Part shown: positions 50,291 through 58,123 of the stretch, piece after piece
Position numbering within the stretch: position 1 is the stretch's first letter
Layout: each line of letters begins with the position of its first letter
Assembly (NCBI GenBank): GCA_035309005.1
Contig: DATGFP010000051.1
Coordinates: 1-64,000 of the forward strand
Length of the DNA stretch: 64,000 nucleotides
DNA from: DATARH01 sp035309005
Lineage (GTDB): Bacteria > Pseudomonadota > Alphaproteobacteria > ATCC43930 > CGMCC-115725
Direction of reading: 5' to 3'
Position numbers and translations under genes: made by a program
Notes under the pieces: generated by a model
The model's input: the letters and a program-made list of their open reading frames with translations, nothing else
Told to the model about the DNA's origin: nothing
Database searches by the model: none

Positions 50291-51166
50291 TCAGCCGCCC
50301 AGCACCCGCCCCGCCACCGCGTCTAGCCGGGCGAGGAGGGCAGGATCGCGGCGCTCGGGTGCGGTGACGAGGGCGTGCTCGAGGGCGTGCCGGCAACCCT
50401 GACGGCACGGCCCGACATGGCGCGACAACAGCGGCACGACCGCGCGAATGAGCGCCCGCGCCCGCCCGGCATTCGCCTGCAACACCCCGAGGATCATGTC
50501 GACCGATACGGCCGCGTGCCCGGGATGCCAGCAATCGTAATCGGTAACCATCGCCACGGTCGCGTAGCACATCTCGGCCTCGCGGGCGAGCTTGGCCTCG
50601 GGCATGTTGGTCATCCCGATCACATCGCAACCCCAGCTGCGGTAGAGTTCGCTTTCCGCCAGCGTCGAGAATTGCATCCCCTCGATGACGAGATAGGTGC
50701 CGCCGCGCTTGAGCGCGACGCCGGTGGCGGGCGCCGCCGCCGCGACGGCATCGCCGATCCGGCCGCAAACCGGGTGCGCCATCGAGACATGGGCAACGCA
50801 GCCCGGCCCGAAAAAGCTCTTCTCGCGCGCGAAGGTGCGGTCGATGAACTGGTCGACGACAACGAAATCGCCGGGCGCCAGATCCTCGCGCAGGCTGCCG
50901 ACCGCCGAGAGCGACAGGATGTCGGTGACGCCGCAGCGCTTCAGCGCGTCGATGTTGGCGCGGAAATTGATCGCCGACGGCGGCACCTCGTGGCCGCGCC
51001 CGTGCCGCGGCAGAAAGATGACCGGCTGGCCGTCGAGGCTGCCAAAGCAGAATTCGTCCGAGGCAGCGCCGAACGGGCTCTCGACGCGACGCCACTCGAC
51101 ATCCGCCAGCCCATCAATCTGATAAAGGCCGCTGCCGCCGATGACGCCGATGACAGGATCAGGCAT
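50291..51166 (-). CDS. mtnP: S-methyl-5'-thioadenosine phosphorylase
   Basis: The 291-residue phosphorylase has IGVIGGSGLYQIDGL, LPRHGRGHEVPPSAINFRAN, LSLSAVGSLREDLAPGDFV, and EGMQFSTLAESELYRSWG with NMPEAKLAREAEMCYA. These are the MTAP signatures. It splits methylthioadenosine into adenine and methylthioribose-1-P, the MtnA substrate. The ATG at 51166 is preferred; a GTG at 51196 lies in a repeat element and its ribosome-like AGGAG belongs to that repeat. Confidence 0.94.
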   Translation of the reverse strand: MPDPVIGVIGGSGLYQIDGLADVEWRRVESPFGAASDEFCFGSLDGQPVIFLPRHGRGHEVPPSAINFRANIDALKRCGVTDILSLSAVGSLREDLAPGDFVVVDQFIDRTFAREKSFFGPGCVAHVSMAHPVCGRIGDAVAAAAPATGVALKRGGTYLVIEGMQFSTLAESELYRSWGCDVIGMTNMPEAKLAREAEMCYATVAMVTDYDCWHPGHAAVSVDMILGVLQANAGRARALIRAVVPLLSRHVGPCRQGCRHALEHALVTAPERRDPALLARLDAVAGRVLGG

Positions 51167-51180
51167 GCCGCTTGGGTGAC

Positions 51181-51256
51181 GCGATTGCTCCGTCACTCCG
51201 CTCCTCGCAATGACGACCCCCTTCTTGTGTCATTGCGAGCGCATCGAAGCAATCTC
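51181..51256. repeat. BIME-like dispersed repeat between mtnP and petC
   Basis: CGATTGCTCCGTCACTCCGCTCCTCGCAATGAC is inverted relative to GTCATTGCGAGCGCATCGAAGCAATCTCG, giving a large hairpin. This is a common intergenic repeat of alphaproteobacteria. It begins just beyond the petC stop. Confidence 0.78.
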
Positions 51257-51258
51257 GT

Positions 51259-52026
51259 TCAGTGCGGAATGCGCGACCAGATCTTGCGCTTGGCGGCGTA
51301 GAAGATGCCCACCGCAATGACCAGGAACAGGATCACCTTGAAGCCCATCTGGTGGCGCTCGTCGAGATCGGGTTCGGCCGCCCAATTGAGGAACGTCGCG
51401 ACGTCGTGGGCCATTTGCGGCACGCTCGCCGCGGTGCCGTCGGCGAACTTGACCTGGCTGGCGCTGAGCGGCGGCGGCATCTTGATTTGATGCCCGGCGA
51501 AGTACTCGTTGTAATAGGTCCCCTCGGTCAGCTTGAACCCGGCGGGGGTCTTCGTGAAGCCGTTCAGGATGGCCCAGACGTAATCGGGCCCGCCCTCGCG
51601 CGCCAGCGTGATCAGCGACAGGTCGGGCGGCAGGGCGCCGTTATTGGCGGCGCGCGCCACCTCGTCATTGGGGAAGGGGCCGGGGATCGGGTCGGACGGC
51701 CGCGCCGGGCGCTGAAACATCTGCCCCTGGTCGTTCGGCCCGTCGGTTACCTGGTACTGCCCGGCGATGCCCTTGACCTGGTCGGCGCTGTAGCCGATCT
51801 GCGTCAGATCGCGAAAATAGAGGTGCTTCGCCTGGTGGCAGGCGGAGCAGACCTCCTTGTAGACTTGAAAGCCGCGCTGCAGCGCAGCCGGGTCATAGGT
51901 GCCGAAGACGCCGTCGAACGACCACGCCTGATGCGGCAGCGGCGGCGCCTCCTGGGCCCGTGCCGGCGCGGCGGCGGCGGCAACGACGAGCACCGCGGCG
52001 AACGCGGCAAAAGCTGCTTTCGGCAT
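51259..52026 (-). CDS. petC: Cytochrome bc1 complex cytochrome c1
   Basis: The 255-residue protein has a signal peptide (cleavage ARA-QEA, about 25), heme site CSACH in YKEVCSACHQAKHLYFRDL, the Met ligand region HQIKMPPPLS, and a C-terminal membrane anchor (VILFLVIAVGIFYAA). It is the periplasmic electron exit of complex III. Its start is separated from petB by one base. Confidence 0.97.
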   Translation of the reverse strand: MPKAAFAAFAAVLVVAAAAAPARAQEAPPLPHQAWSFDGVFGTYDPAALQRGFQVYKEVCSACHQAKHLYFRDLTQIGYSADQVKGIAGQYQVTDGPNDQGQMFQRPARPSDPIPGPFPNDEVARAANNGALPPDLSLITLAREGGPDYVWAILNGFTKTPAGFKLTEGTYYNEYFAGHQIKMPPPLSASQVKFADGTAASVPQMAHDVATFLNWAAEPDLDERHQMGFKVILFLVIAVGIFYAAKRKIWSRIPH

Positions 52027-52027
52027 G

Positions 52028-53344
52028 TCAGTGCCCTTCCGTCGGCGTCGCGGCAGCAAAGGCCGACGGATTGCCTTCAAGCACCGCGGCGGCAATGCTG
52101 ATCGGCAACGGCCGCGGCCGCTCCCACTTGCCGAGGACCGGCATCAGGATCAGGAAATGGAAATAGTAGTAGAACGTCGCGACCTGGCCGAGCGCGACGA
52201 CCCAGCCCTCGGGCGGCTGGCTGCCGACATAGCCGAGCGCGATCACGTCGATCGGCAACAAAAAGGATACGACGCGGTAGACCGGCCGAAAGCGCGCGCT
52301 GCGCACCGGCGACGTATCGAGCCACGGCACCAGAAACAGGATGAAAATAGACCCCATCGACGCGATCACGCCGAGCAGCTTGCTGGGAATCCCGAGGAAA
52401 TTGAACGTGATCGAGCGCAAAATCGCATAGAACGGCAAGAGATACCATTCCGGCACGATATGGGTCGGCGTCACCATCGGGTTGGCGGGGATCGAGTTGT
52501 CCGGGCTGACGAACGCGTTTGGCAGGTAGAACACGAAGATCGCGAAGAACAGCAGAAACACCGACAGCCCGAACATGTCCTTGATCGTGTAGTAGGGATG
52601 GAACGGGATCGTGTCCTGCGGGCCGCGCTTGTCGATGCCGAGCGGATTGTTGGAGCCGTGCTGGTGCAGCGCGATGAGGTGCAGCCCGACCACCGCGACG
52701 ATGATGAACGGCAGCAGGTAATGCAGCGAGAAGAAGCGGTTGAGGGTCGGGTTGCCGACCGTGAAGCCGCCCCACAGCAAGGTGACGATGCTCTGCCCGA
52801 CGACCGGGATCGCCGAGAACAGGTTGGTGATGACGGTCGCGGCCCAATAACTCATCTGCCCCCACGGCAAGACGTAGCCCATGAACGCGGTCGCGATCAT
52901 CAGCAACAGAATGACGACGCCGATCATCCACAGCAATTCGCGCGGGTATTTGTATGACCCGTAATAAAGCCCGCGAAACAGGTGGATGTAGACGATCAGG
53001 AAGAACATCGATGCGCCGTTCATATGGATGTAGCGGATCAGCCATCCATAATTGACGTCGCGCATGATGCGCTGCACCGAATCGAAGGCTAAATCGGCGC
53101 TCGGCGTATAATGCATCGCCAGCACGACGCCGGTCACGATCATGATGACGAGGACGATCCCGGCGAGCGAGCCGAAATTCCACCAGTAATTGAGGTTGCG
53201 CGGGGTCGGGTAGTCGATCAACTCGTGTTCGAGGACCGAGACGAAGGGCAGGCGATAGTCGATCCAGCGGATCAGCCGGCTGTGTCCGGCGGCCGGATCG
53301 TTGGCAGGCGAACCGGCGGGGGCGCCGTGTGAGGTTGCGGCCAT
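52028..53344 (-). CDS. petB: Cytochrome b subunit of bc1 complex
   Basis: The 438-residue membrane protein has eight segments, paired heme histidines (HMNGASMFFLIVYIHLFRGLYYGSYK; HYLLPFIIVAVVGLHLIALHQHG), the Qo motif PEWY in HIVPEWYLLPFYAILR, and YVLPWGQMSYWAATVITNLFSAIP. It oxidises quinol and reduces quinone across the membrane. The gene lies 8 bases after petA. Confidence 0.98.
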   Translation of the reverse strand: MAATSHGAPAGSPANDPAAGHSRLIRWIDYRLPFVSVLEHELIDYPTPRNLNYWWNFGSLAGIVLVIMIVTGVVLAMHYTPSADLAFDSVQRIMRDVNYGWLIRYIHMNGASMFFLIVYIHLFRGLYYGSYKYPRELLWMIGVVILLLMIATAFMGYVLPWGQMSYWAATVITNLFSAIPVVGQSIVTLLWGGFTVGNPTLNRFFSLHYLLPFIIVAVVGLHLIALHQHGSNNPLGIDKRGPQDTIPFHPYYTIKDMFGLSVFLLFFAIFVFYLPNAFVSPDNSIPANPMVTPTHIVPEWYLLPFYAILRSITFNFLGIPSKLLGVIASMGSIFILFLVPWLDTSPVRSARFRPVYRVVSFLLPIDVIALGYVGSQPPEGWVVALGQVATFYYYFHFLILMPVLGKWERPRPLPISIAAAVLEGNPSAFAAATPTEGH

Positions 53345-53352
53345 GGCGCTTC

Positions 53353-53907
53353 CTAACCGATCTTGATGGCGGTCGCAGCGGTGAATTTGTACGGCGGCAC
53401 GGCCAGGTTGAGCGGCGCCGGGCCTTGGCGGATGCGCGCCGAGGTATCGTAGATCGAGCCGTGGCACGGGCAGAACCAGCCGCCGTAAGGGCCGCGCGGG
53501 TCCCCTTGCTTGTTGCCGAGCGGGATGCAGCCGAGGTGCGTGCAGACCCCGACCACGACCAGCCATTCCGGCTTCTGGACGCGCGCGGAATCGGGTTGCG
53601 GGTCGCGCAGCGTCGCGACGTCGACATCCTGCGCTGCCTTGATCTCCGCGGCGGTGCGATGGTCGATGAAGACCGGCTTGCCGCGCCAGGCGACGGTCAG
53701 GCGCTGGCCGACCTGCACCGGCGCCAGATCCACCTCGGTGGTCGACAGCGCCAGCGTGTCGGCCGCCGGGTTCAGGCTGTCGACCAGCGGCCAGATCGTG
53801 ACCGCCGCGCCAATCGCGCCGAGCGCGCCGGCGCTGAGGATCAGAAAATCGCGCCGCGTGCCGCCGTCATGGCCGCCAGTAACCTGCGATTGCGCCATAT
53901 CGGCCAT
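53353..53907 (-). CDS. petA: Ubiquinol-cytochrome c reductase Rieske iron-sulfur subunit
   Basis: The 184-residue protein has a Tat-type membrane anchor (TRRDFLILSAGALGAIGAAV) and the Rieske [2Fe-2S] ligands in VGVCTHLGCIPLG and WFCPCHGSIYD. It passes electrons from quinol to cytochrome c1. First gene of petABC; the promoter must lie in the 180-base gap to the divergent trmL gene. A second ATG at 53898 is possible as start. Confidence 0.97.
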   Translation of the reverse strand: MADMAQSQVTGGHDGGTRRDFLILSAGALGAIGAAVTIWPLVDSLNPAADTLALSTTEVDLAPVQVGQRLTVAWRGKPVFIDHRTAAEIKAAQDVDVATLRDPQPDSARVQKPEWLVVVGVCTHLGCIPLGNKQGDPRGPYGGWFCPCHGSIYDTSARIRQGPAPLNLAVPPYKFTAATAIKIG

Positions 53908-54085
53908 TCATCAACCTCTTTCATTCGCGCGAGGCGCCCGGCCACGGCCGCCGACGGCAAGCTATACGCTTGAATAAGCCGAACTATGCGACAGACTGCC
54001 GCATAAAATGGCGGCCGGATCGACCGCATGAGCGTTCCTATAATGCCATCGGCATGCTGCGCAAGCCCCGCAAGGAACCAAGATT

Positions 54086-54556
54086 TTGCGCCTTGCCCTG
54101 TTCGAACCCGATATCCCGCAGAATACCGGCGCATTGCTGCGCCTGGCCGCCTGTTTCGCCGTCCCGGTCGACCTGATCGAGCCGCTCGGCTTCGTGTTCG
54201 ACGACCGGCGCCTTAAGCGCGCAGCGCTCGATTATGCCGCACGCGCCAGTGTCCGCCGCCACGCGTCGTGGAGCGCCTTTCTCGCCGATCGCGACCCGGC
54301 TTCGCGATTGGTTGTGCTGACGACGAGTGGCACGGTGGCGCTGCACCGTTTCCGCTTTGCCGCCGGCGACACGCTGCTCTTGGGGCGCGAGAGCGCTGGG
54401 GTGCCGGAGTTCGTGCATCGCGCCGCCGCCGCCCGCGTCGTCATCCCGCTGGCGGCCGGCGCCCGCTCGCTCAACGTTGCCGTCGCCGGCACGATCGCGC
54501 TCGCCGAGGCGCTGCGCCAGACCGGCGGCTTCCCGCAGCCCGCAGGACCGGCCTAA
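54086..54556 (+). CDS. trmL: tRNA (cytidine(34)-2'-O)-methyltransferase
   Basis: A TTG start with AAGGA upstream gives 156 residues, standard TrmL size. The SPOUT knot elements are LALFEPDIPQNTGALLRLAACF, LLLGRESAGVPE, and IPLAAGARSLNVAVAGTIALAEAL. TrmL methylates the wobble ribose of some tRNA-Leu isoacceptors. It lies divergent from petA and 75 bases before a tRNA-Leu gene. Confidence 0.93.
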   Translation: MRLALFEPDIPQNTGALLRLAACFAVPVDLIEPLGFVFDDRRLKRAALDYAARASVRRHASWSAFLADRDPASRLVVLTTSGTVALHRFRFAAGDTLLLGRESAGVPEFVHRAAAARVVIPLAAGARSLNVAVAGTIALAEALRQTGGFPQPAGPA

Positions 54557-54631
54557 CCGGTTGACAAGGCGAGAGGGCCCGGCTTATCTGCGGCCGACCG
54601 CATCGCCGGCGCAAGCCGGCCCAGTCCACGG

Positions 54632-54716
54632 GCGCCCGTGGCGGAATTGGCAGACGCGCACGGTTCAGGTCCGTGTTCCGAAAGGAGTGGTGGTTCGACT
54701 CCACTCGGGCGCACCA
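54632..54716 (+). tRNA. tRNA-Leu (anticodon CAG)
   Basis: The 85-base gene has acceptor GCGCCCG pairing with CGGGCGC, encoded ACCA end, D-arm GGCGGAATTGGCAGACGCG, anticodon stem-loop CACGG-TTCAGGT-CCGTG (anticodon CAG), a long variable arm and TGGTTCGACTCCA T-arm. The long variable arm and anticodon identify leucine. Confidence 0.96.
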
Positions 54717-54853
54717 TTTGCGGCATCACGGGCGGCGCATCAATTCGCCGTGAATTCAGCGACTAAATCGGTGAGGGCAGCGCCGCGGCAGCGTTACATT
54801 GCTGCGCGCGACCTCATCGCTGTCGTGCAAGAGGCTTGTCCAGGAGGCGATCC

Positions 54854-55294
54854 TTGCGCGATCTGACTACGTTGCGGCGCGACTGGGAGCCGCGCATGCT
54901 GGGCATCCTGCGAATCATGGTCGGGCTGCTGCTGCTGCAGCATGGCCTCAACAAGCTTTTCGGCTTTCCGTACACGGCCAATCACCGCCCCTTCGCGCTG
55001 TTCACCCTGACGCCGGGGGCAGCGGGCCTCCTTGAGGCAACGCTCAGCCTGCTGATCGTTGTCGGGCTGTTCACCCGGCCGGCGGCATTCATCCTCGCGG
55101 GGGAGATGGCCTTCGCCTACTTCTTGGCGCATGCGCCAAGAAGCTTCTTCCCGCTGCAGAACGGCGGCGATTCGGCGGTGCTTTATTGCTTCGTCTTCCT
55201 CTATCTTTTTGTCGCGGGGGGCGGGGCCTGGAGCCTCGACCGGCTGCGCAGCGCCGGCGCATCCACCGGCAGGCCGGCGCGGCGCGGCGCTTGA
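54854..55294 (+). CDS. DoxX family membrane protein
   Basis: The TTG start at 54854, with AGGAGG 6 bases upstream, gives 146 residues. Four membrane segments are seen (about 17-33, 50-72, 78-96, 107-127). GILRIMVGLLLLQHGLNKLFGFP and EATLSLLIVVGLFTRPAAFILAGEMAFAYF are DoxX family features. The function is uncertain; DoxX proteins are linked to quinol or redox complexes. A TTG at 54836 would add six residues and overlap the ribosome site. Confidence 0.87.
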   Translation: MRDLTTLRRDWEPRMLGILRIMVGLLLLQHGLNKLFGFPYTANHRPFALFTLTPGAAGLLEATLSLLIVVGLFTRPAAFILAGEMAFAYFLAHAPRSFFPLQNGGDSAVLYCFVFLYLFVAGGGAWSLDRLRSAGASTGRPARRGA

Positions 55295-55474
55295 GGCCGG
55301 CGTCCGACGCCGGGGTTCCTCGCGCTGCAGCGCTCGCCGAATTGACGCGCCGCCCGGCGGGGTAGATATTGCCGCCGCTTGCAAAGGGGTTGGCCAGAGT
55401 TGTCTTGCGATGTCGAAGTTGCGGGTGCGGCAGCGCTCGGCGCGCCGCGGTGTGCCGTAACCGGGTGAGGCGGG

Positions 55475-56086
55475 ATGACCTATCAACTGCATCGCGGCGA
55501 CTTGCCGGACGGGATCGGGTTCGGCGGCGCGGTGGCGGTCGACACCGAGGCGATGGGGCTCAATCCGCATCGCGACCGGCTGTGCCTCGTGCAGCTCTCG
55601 GGCGGTGACGGCAACGCCCACCTTGTCCAGCTGGCGGCCGGCTGCTACAGCGCTCCCAACCTGAAGCGCCTCTTTGCCGACCCCAGCGTGCTCAAGCTCT
55701 TTCACTTCGCGCGCTTCGACATCGCGATCATCCGCCGCTATCTCGGCGTGATGCCGACGCCGCTCTACTGCACGAAGATCGCCTCGCGCCTCGCGCGCAC
55801 CTTTACCGACCGGCACGGCCTGCGCGATCTGTGCAAGGATCTGCTCGGCGTCGATTTGAAAAAGGAGCAGCAGAGTTCGGATTGGGGCGCCGCCGCGCTG
55901 AGCGAAGAGCAGCTGCGCTATGCCGCCTCCGACGTTCTGCACCTGCACGCGCTGCGCGCGCGGCTCGACGACATGCTGGTGCGCGAAGGACGCGGCGAAC
56001 TGGCCCAGCGCTGCTTCGAGTTTTTGCCGGCACGCGCCTTGCTTGATCTGGGAGGCTGGGCGGAGCAGGACATCTTCGCCCACTAG
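55475..56086 (+). CDS. Ribonuclease D family 3'-5' exonuclease
   Basis: The 203-residue DEDDy exonuclease has GGAVAVDTEAMGL (first Asp, Glu), LFHFARFDIAIIRRYL (second Asp), and YAASDVLHLHALR (tyrosine and last Asp). It is the short RNase D form without HRDC domain, common in alphaproteobacteria. It trims tRNA or other RNA 3' ends. Its stop codon lies in a 13-base tandem repeat. Confidence 0.92.
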   Translation: MTYQLHRGDLPDGIGFGGAVAVDTEAMGLNPHRDRLCLVQLSGGDGNAHLVQLAAGCYSAPNLKRLFADPSVLKLFHFARFDIAIIRRYLGVMPTPLYCTKIASRLARTFTDRHGLRDLCKDLLGVDLKKEQQSSDWGAAALSEEQLRYAASDVLHLHALRARLDDMLVREGRGELAQRCFEFLPARALLDLGGWAEQDIFAH

Positions 56087-56119
56087 GTTGGCGCACTAGG
56101 TTGGCGCACTAGGCTCGCG
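56081..56119. repeat. 13-base tandem repeat, three copies, over the rnd stop codon
   Basis: CACTAGGTTGGCG occurs twice exactly and once as CACTAGGCTCGCG, followed by a fourth partial CACTGGGAG. The TAG stop of the RNase D gene is within the first copy; each further copy also carries a TAG in the same spacing. Confidence 0.85.
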
Positions 56120-56179
56120 CACTGGGAGAGGGAGGCGCGGTGGGGCGCCGGAGCGGGAGACATCACGGGGGAAGCTATT

Positions 56180-57214
56180 TTGGGGAACGAAGCCGTCGCC
56201 GTCTCGCTTGACCGCGCCGTTGACCGCCCGACCAAGGCCAGTGCCGAGGCAGGCGGTCTTGGCCGCGATCTCGCGGTTGCCCGCCGGGTCATCCGGGCCG
56301 AGGTCGAGGGCCTCGAACAGCTCTCGCGAATGCTCGACGCGACGTTCGGCGCCGCCCTCGATTTGTGCGCGGCGGTGCGCGGCCGGGTGATCGTCACCGG
56401 TATGGGCAAAAGCGGGCACGTCGCGCGAAAGATCGCGGCGACGCTCGCTTCGACCGGCAGCCGGGCGCAGTTTGTCCACCCCGCCGAGGCGAGCCACGGC
56501 GACCTCGGGATGATCGGCGTCGACGATGCGATCCTCGCCCTGTCGAATTCGGGGGAAAGCGACGAGCTCGCCGCGATCATCGCCTATTCGCGGCGATTCA
56601 AAATCCCGCTGATCGCGATCACCGGCGGCGGCGGCTCGGCGCTCGCCGAGGCGGCGGATGTCGTATTGCTGCTGCCGCGTGCCGCCGAGGCCTGTCCGAT
56701 GGGCCTGGCGCCGACCACCTCGACGACGATCATGATGGCGCTCGGCGACGCGCTGGCGATAGCGCTGCTCGAGCGAAAGGGGTTTTCGTCGGCCGATTTC
56801 CGGCTGTTCCACCCCGGCGGCAAGCTCGGGCGGCGGCTGTTGCGGGTCGCCGACATCATGCATGCCGAGGATGCCGTGCCGCTGGTCGGTCCCGACGCGC
56901 CGATGTCGGAGGCTATCCTCGTGATGACCGCGAAAAGCTTCGGCTGCGTCGGGGTGCGCGGGGCCGACGGCCGGCTCGTCGGCGTCGTCACCGACGGCGA
57001 TCTGCGCCGCCACATGGACGATGGGCTGCTTGGCCGCAGCGTCGCGGAGATCATGCACCGCGATCCGAAGACCATTACCGCGGCCCATCTCGCCGCCGAG
57101 GCGCTGGGTGTGATGAACCGGTTTGCGATCACCGCGCTCTTCGTCGTCGATGACGGCTTGCGGCCGACCGGCTTTCTGCACCTGCACGATTGTCTGCGCG
57201 CCGGCGTCCTGTGA
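56180..57214 (+). CDS. kdsD: Arabinose-5-phosphate isomerase (KdsD/KpsF)
   Basis: A TTG start gives 344 residues. The SIS domain shows GRVIVTGMGKSGHVARKIAATLAS, HPAEASHGDLGMI and SNSGESDELAAII; two CBS domains follow (ADIMHAEDAVPLV and EIMHRDPKTITAAHL). It converts ribulose-5-P to arabinose-5-P for KDO synthesis. It starts the conserved kdsD-lptC-lptA-lptB block and lies 93 bases after RNase D. GGGGAAG precedes the TTG. Confidence 0.96.
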   Translation: MGNEAVAVSLDRAVDRPTKASAEAGGLGRDLAVARRVIRAEVEGLEQLSRMLDATFGAALDLCAAVRGRVIVTGMGKSGHVARKIAATLASTGSRAQFVHPAEASHGDLGMIGVDDAILALSNSGESDELAAIIAYSRRFKIPLIAITGGGGSALAEAADVVLLLPRAAEACPMGLAPTTSTTIMMALGDALAIALLERKGFSSADFRLFHPGGKLGRRLLRVADIMHAEDAVPLVGPDAPMSEAILVMTAKSFGCVGVRGADGRLVGVVTDGDLRRHMDDGLLGRSVAEIMHRDPKTITAAHLAAEALGVMNRFAITALFVVDDGLRPTGFLHLHDCLRAGVL

Positions 57215-57221
57215 GCTTGCC

Positions 57222-58121
57222 ATGAGCGCGCCTGCGTCACCGGCCGAGCGGAGTTCCGCGACCCGGCTTGGGGCAATCCCGGGCCGCCGCGCGGCGTGGA
57301 CGCCGGCCTCCCAGGCAGGCGACGGCCCGACCAATCCGCACAGCCGGCGGGTCGCGCTGCTGAAACGGGTGCTGCCGGCCACCGGGGTCGCCCTGCTGCT
57401 GCTGATCGCGATGTGGCCGGGCCTCGCGCCGCTGTGGGAGCGGATACGGATCGCGGTGCCGGCGATCGATCTGCGCGACGCCCGCGAGTTGCGGATGATC
57501 GACCCGCGCTATGCCGGCATCGACCGGCTGGGGCGGCCGTTTGTCGTGACCGCGGCGGTCGGGCGACAGGTGCCCGATCGGCAGGATTTGATGTCCCTCG
57601 AGGCGCCGCGGGCGCAGATCAAGCTGCATAGCGGCGCCGAGCTGGTCGTTACGGCGCTGACCGGGGTCTACCAGTCGCAGACCCAGCTGCTCGATCTCTT
57701 CGGCAAGGTCGCGCTGGTGCACCAGAACGGCACCCGCTTCGTCACCGACGCCGCGCGGGTCGATGCGGCGCACAATACCGCGGAGGGCAACGACCCGGTC
57801 GAAGGGCACGGGCCCTCGGGCAATGTCAAGGCGCAAGGGTTTCGCATCCTCGACAACGCCGACATCATCCAATTCACCGGCCGATCCGATCTGCTGCTGA
57901 AGGGCGCCGCGTCGGGCACGCAGAAGAGCACGCCCGAGCAATTGCCCGCCTCGGTTGCGACGATCGCGGCGCGGACCGCCGCCGCGGCGCGCCCGGCGCT
58001 GCTGGCGGCGGCGCCCCAGCCGGCGCGCCATGTGCCGGCGCATGCCGCGCGGCCGCAAGCCCAGCGGCCGCAAGCCAAGCGCACGGCGCGACACCCCGCG
58101 CGGGTCACCCGTAAGGATTAG
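57222..58121 (+). CDS. lptC: LPS export protein LptC, with extended tail
   Basis: LptC (299 residues) is a single-pass protein (anchor about 54-68) with the periplasmic LptC domain: LEAPRAQIKLHSGAELVVTALTGVY, LLDLFGKVALVHQNG, GNDPVEGHGPSGNVKAQGFRI. It links LptBFG to LptA. The N-terminus has an Arg/Pro-rich 45-residue stretch and the C-terminus a 50-residue tail of Ala, Pro, Gln and Arg (PAQPARHVPAHAARP-like), not usual in LptC and probably disordered. 7 bases after kdsD, 2 before lptA. Confidence 0.85.
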   Translation: MSAPASPAERSSATRLGAIPGRRAAWTPASQAGDGPTNPHSRRVALLKRVLPATGVALLLLIAMWPGLAPLWERIRIAVPAIDLRDARELRMIDPRYAGIDRLGRPFVVTAAVGRQVPDRQDLMSLEAPRAQIKLHSGAELVVTALTGVYQSQTQLLDLFGKVALVHQNGTRFVTDAARVDAAHNTAEGNDPVEGHGPSGNVKAQGFRILDNADIIQFTGRSDLLLKGAASGTQKSTPEQLPASVATIAARTAAAARPALLAAAPQPARHVPAHAARPQAQRPQAKRTARHPARVTRKD

Positions 58122-58123
58122 CG

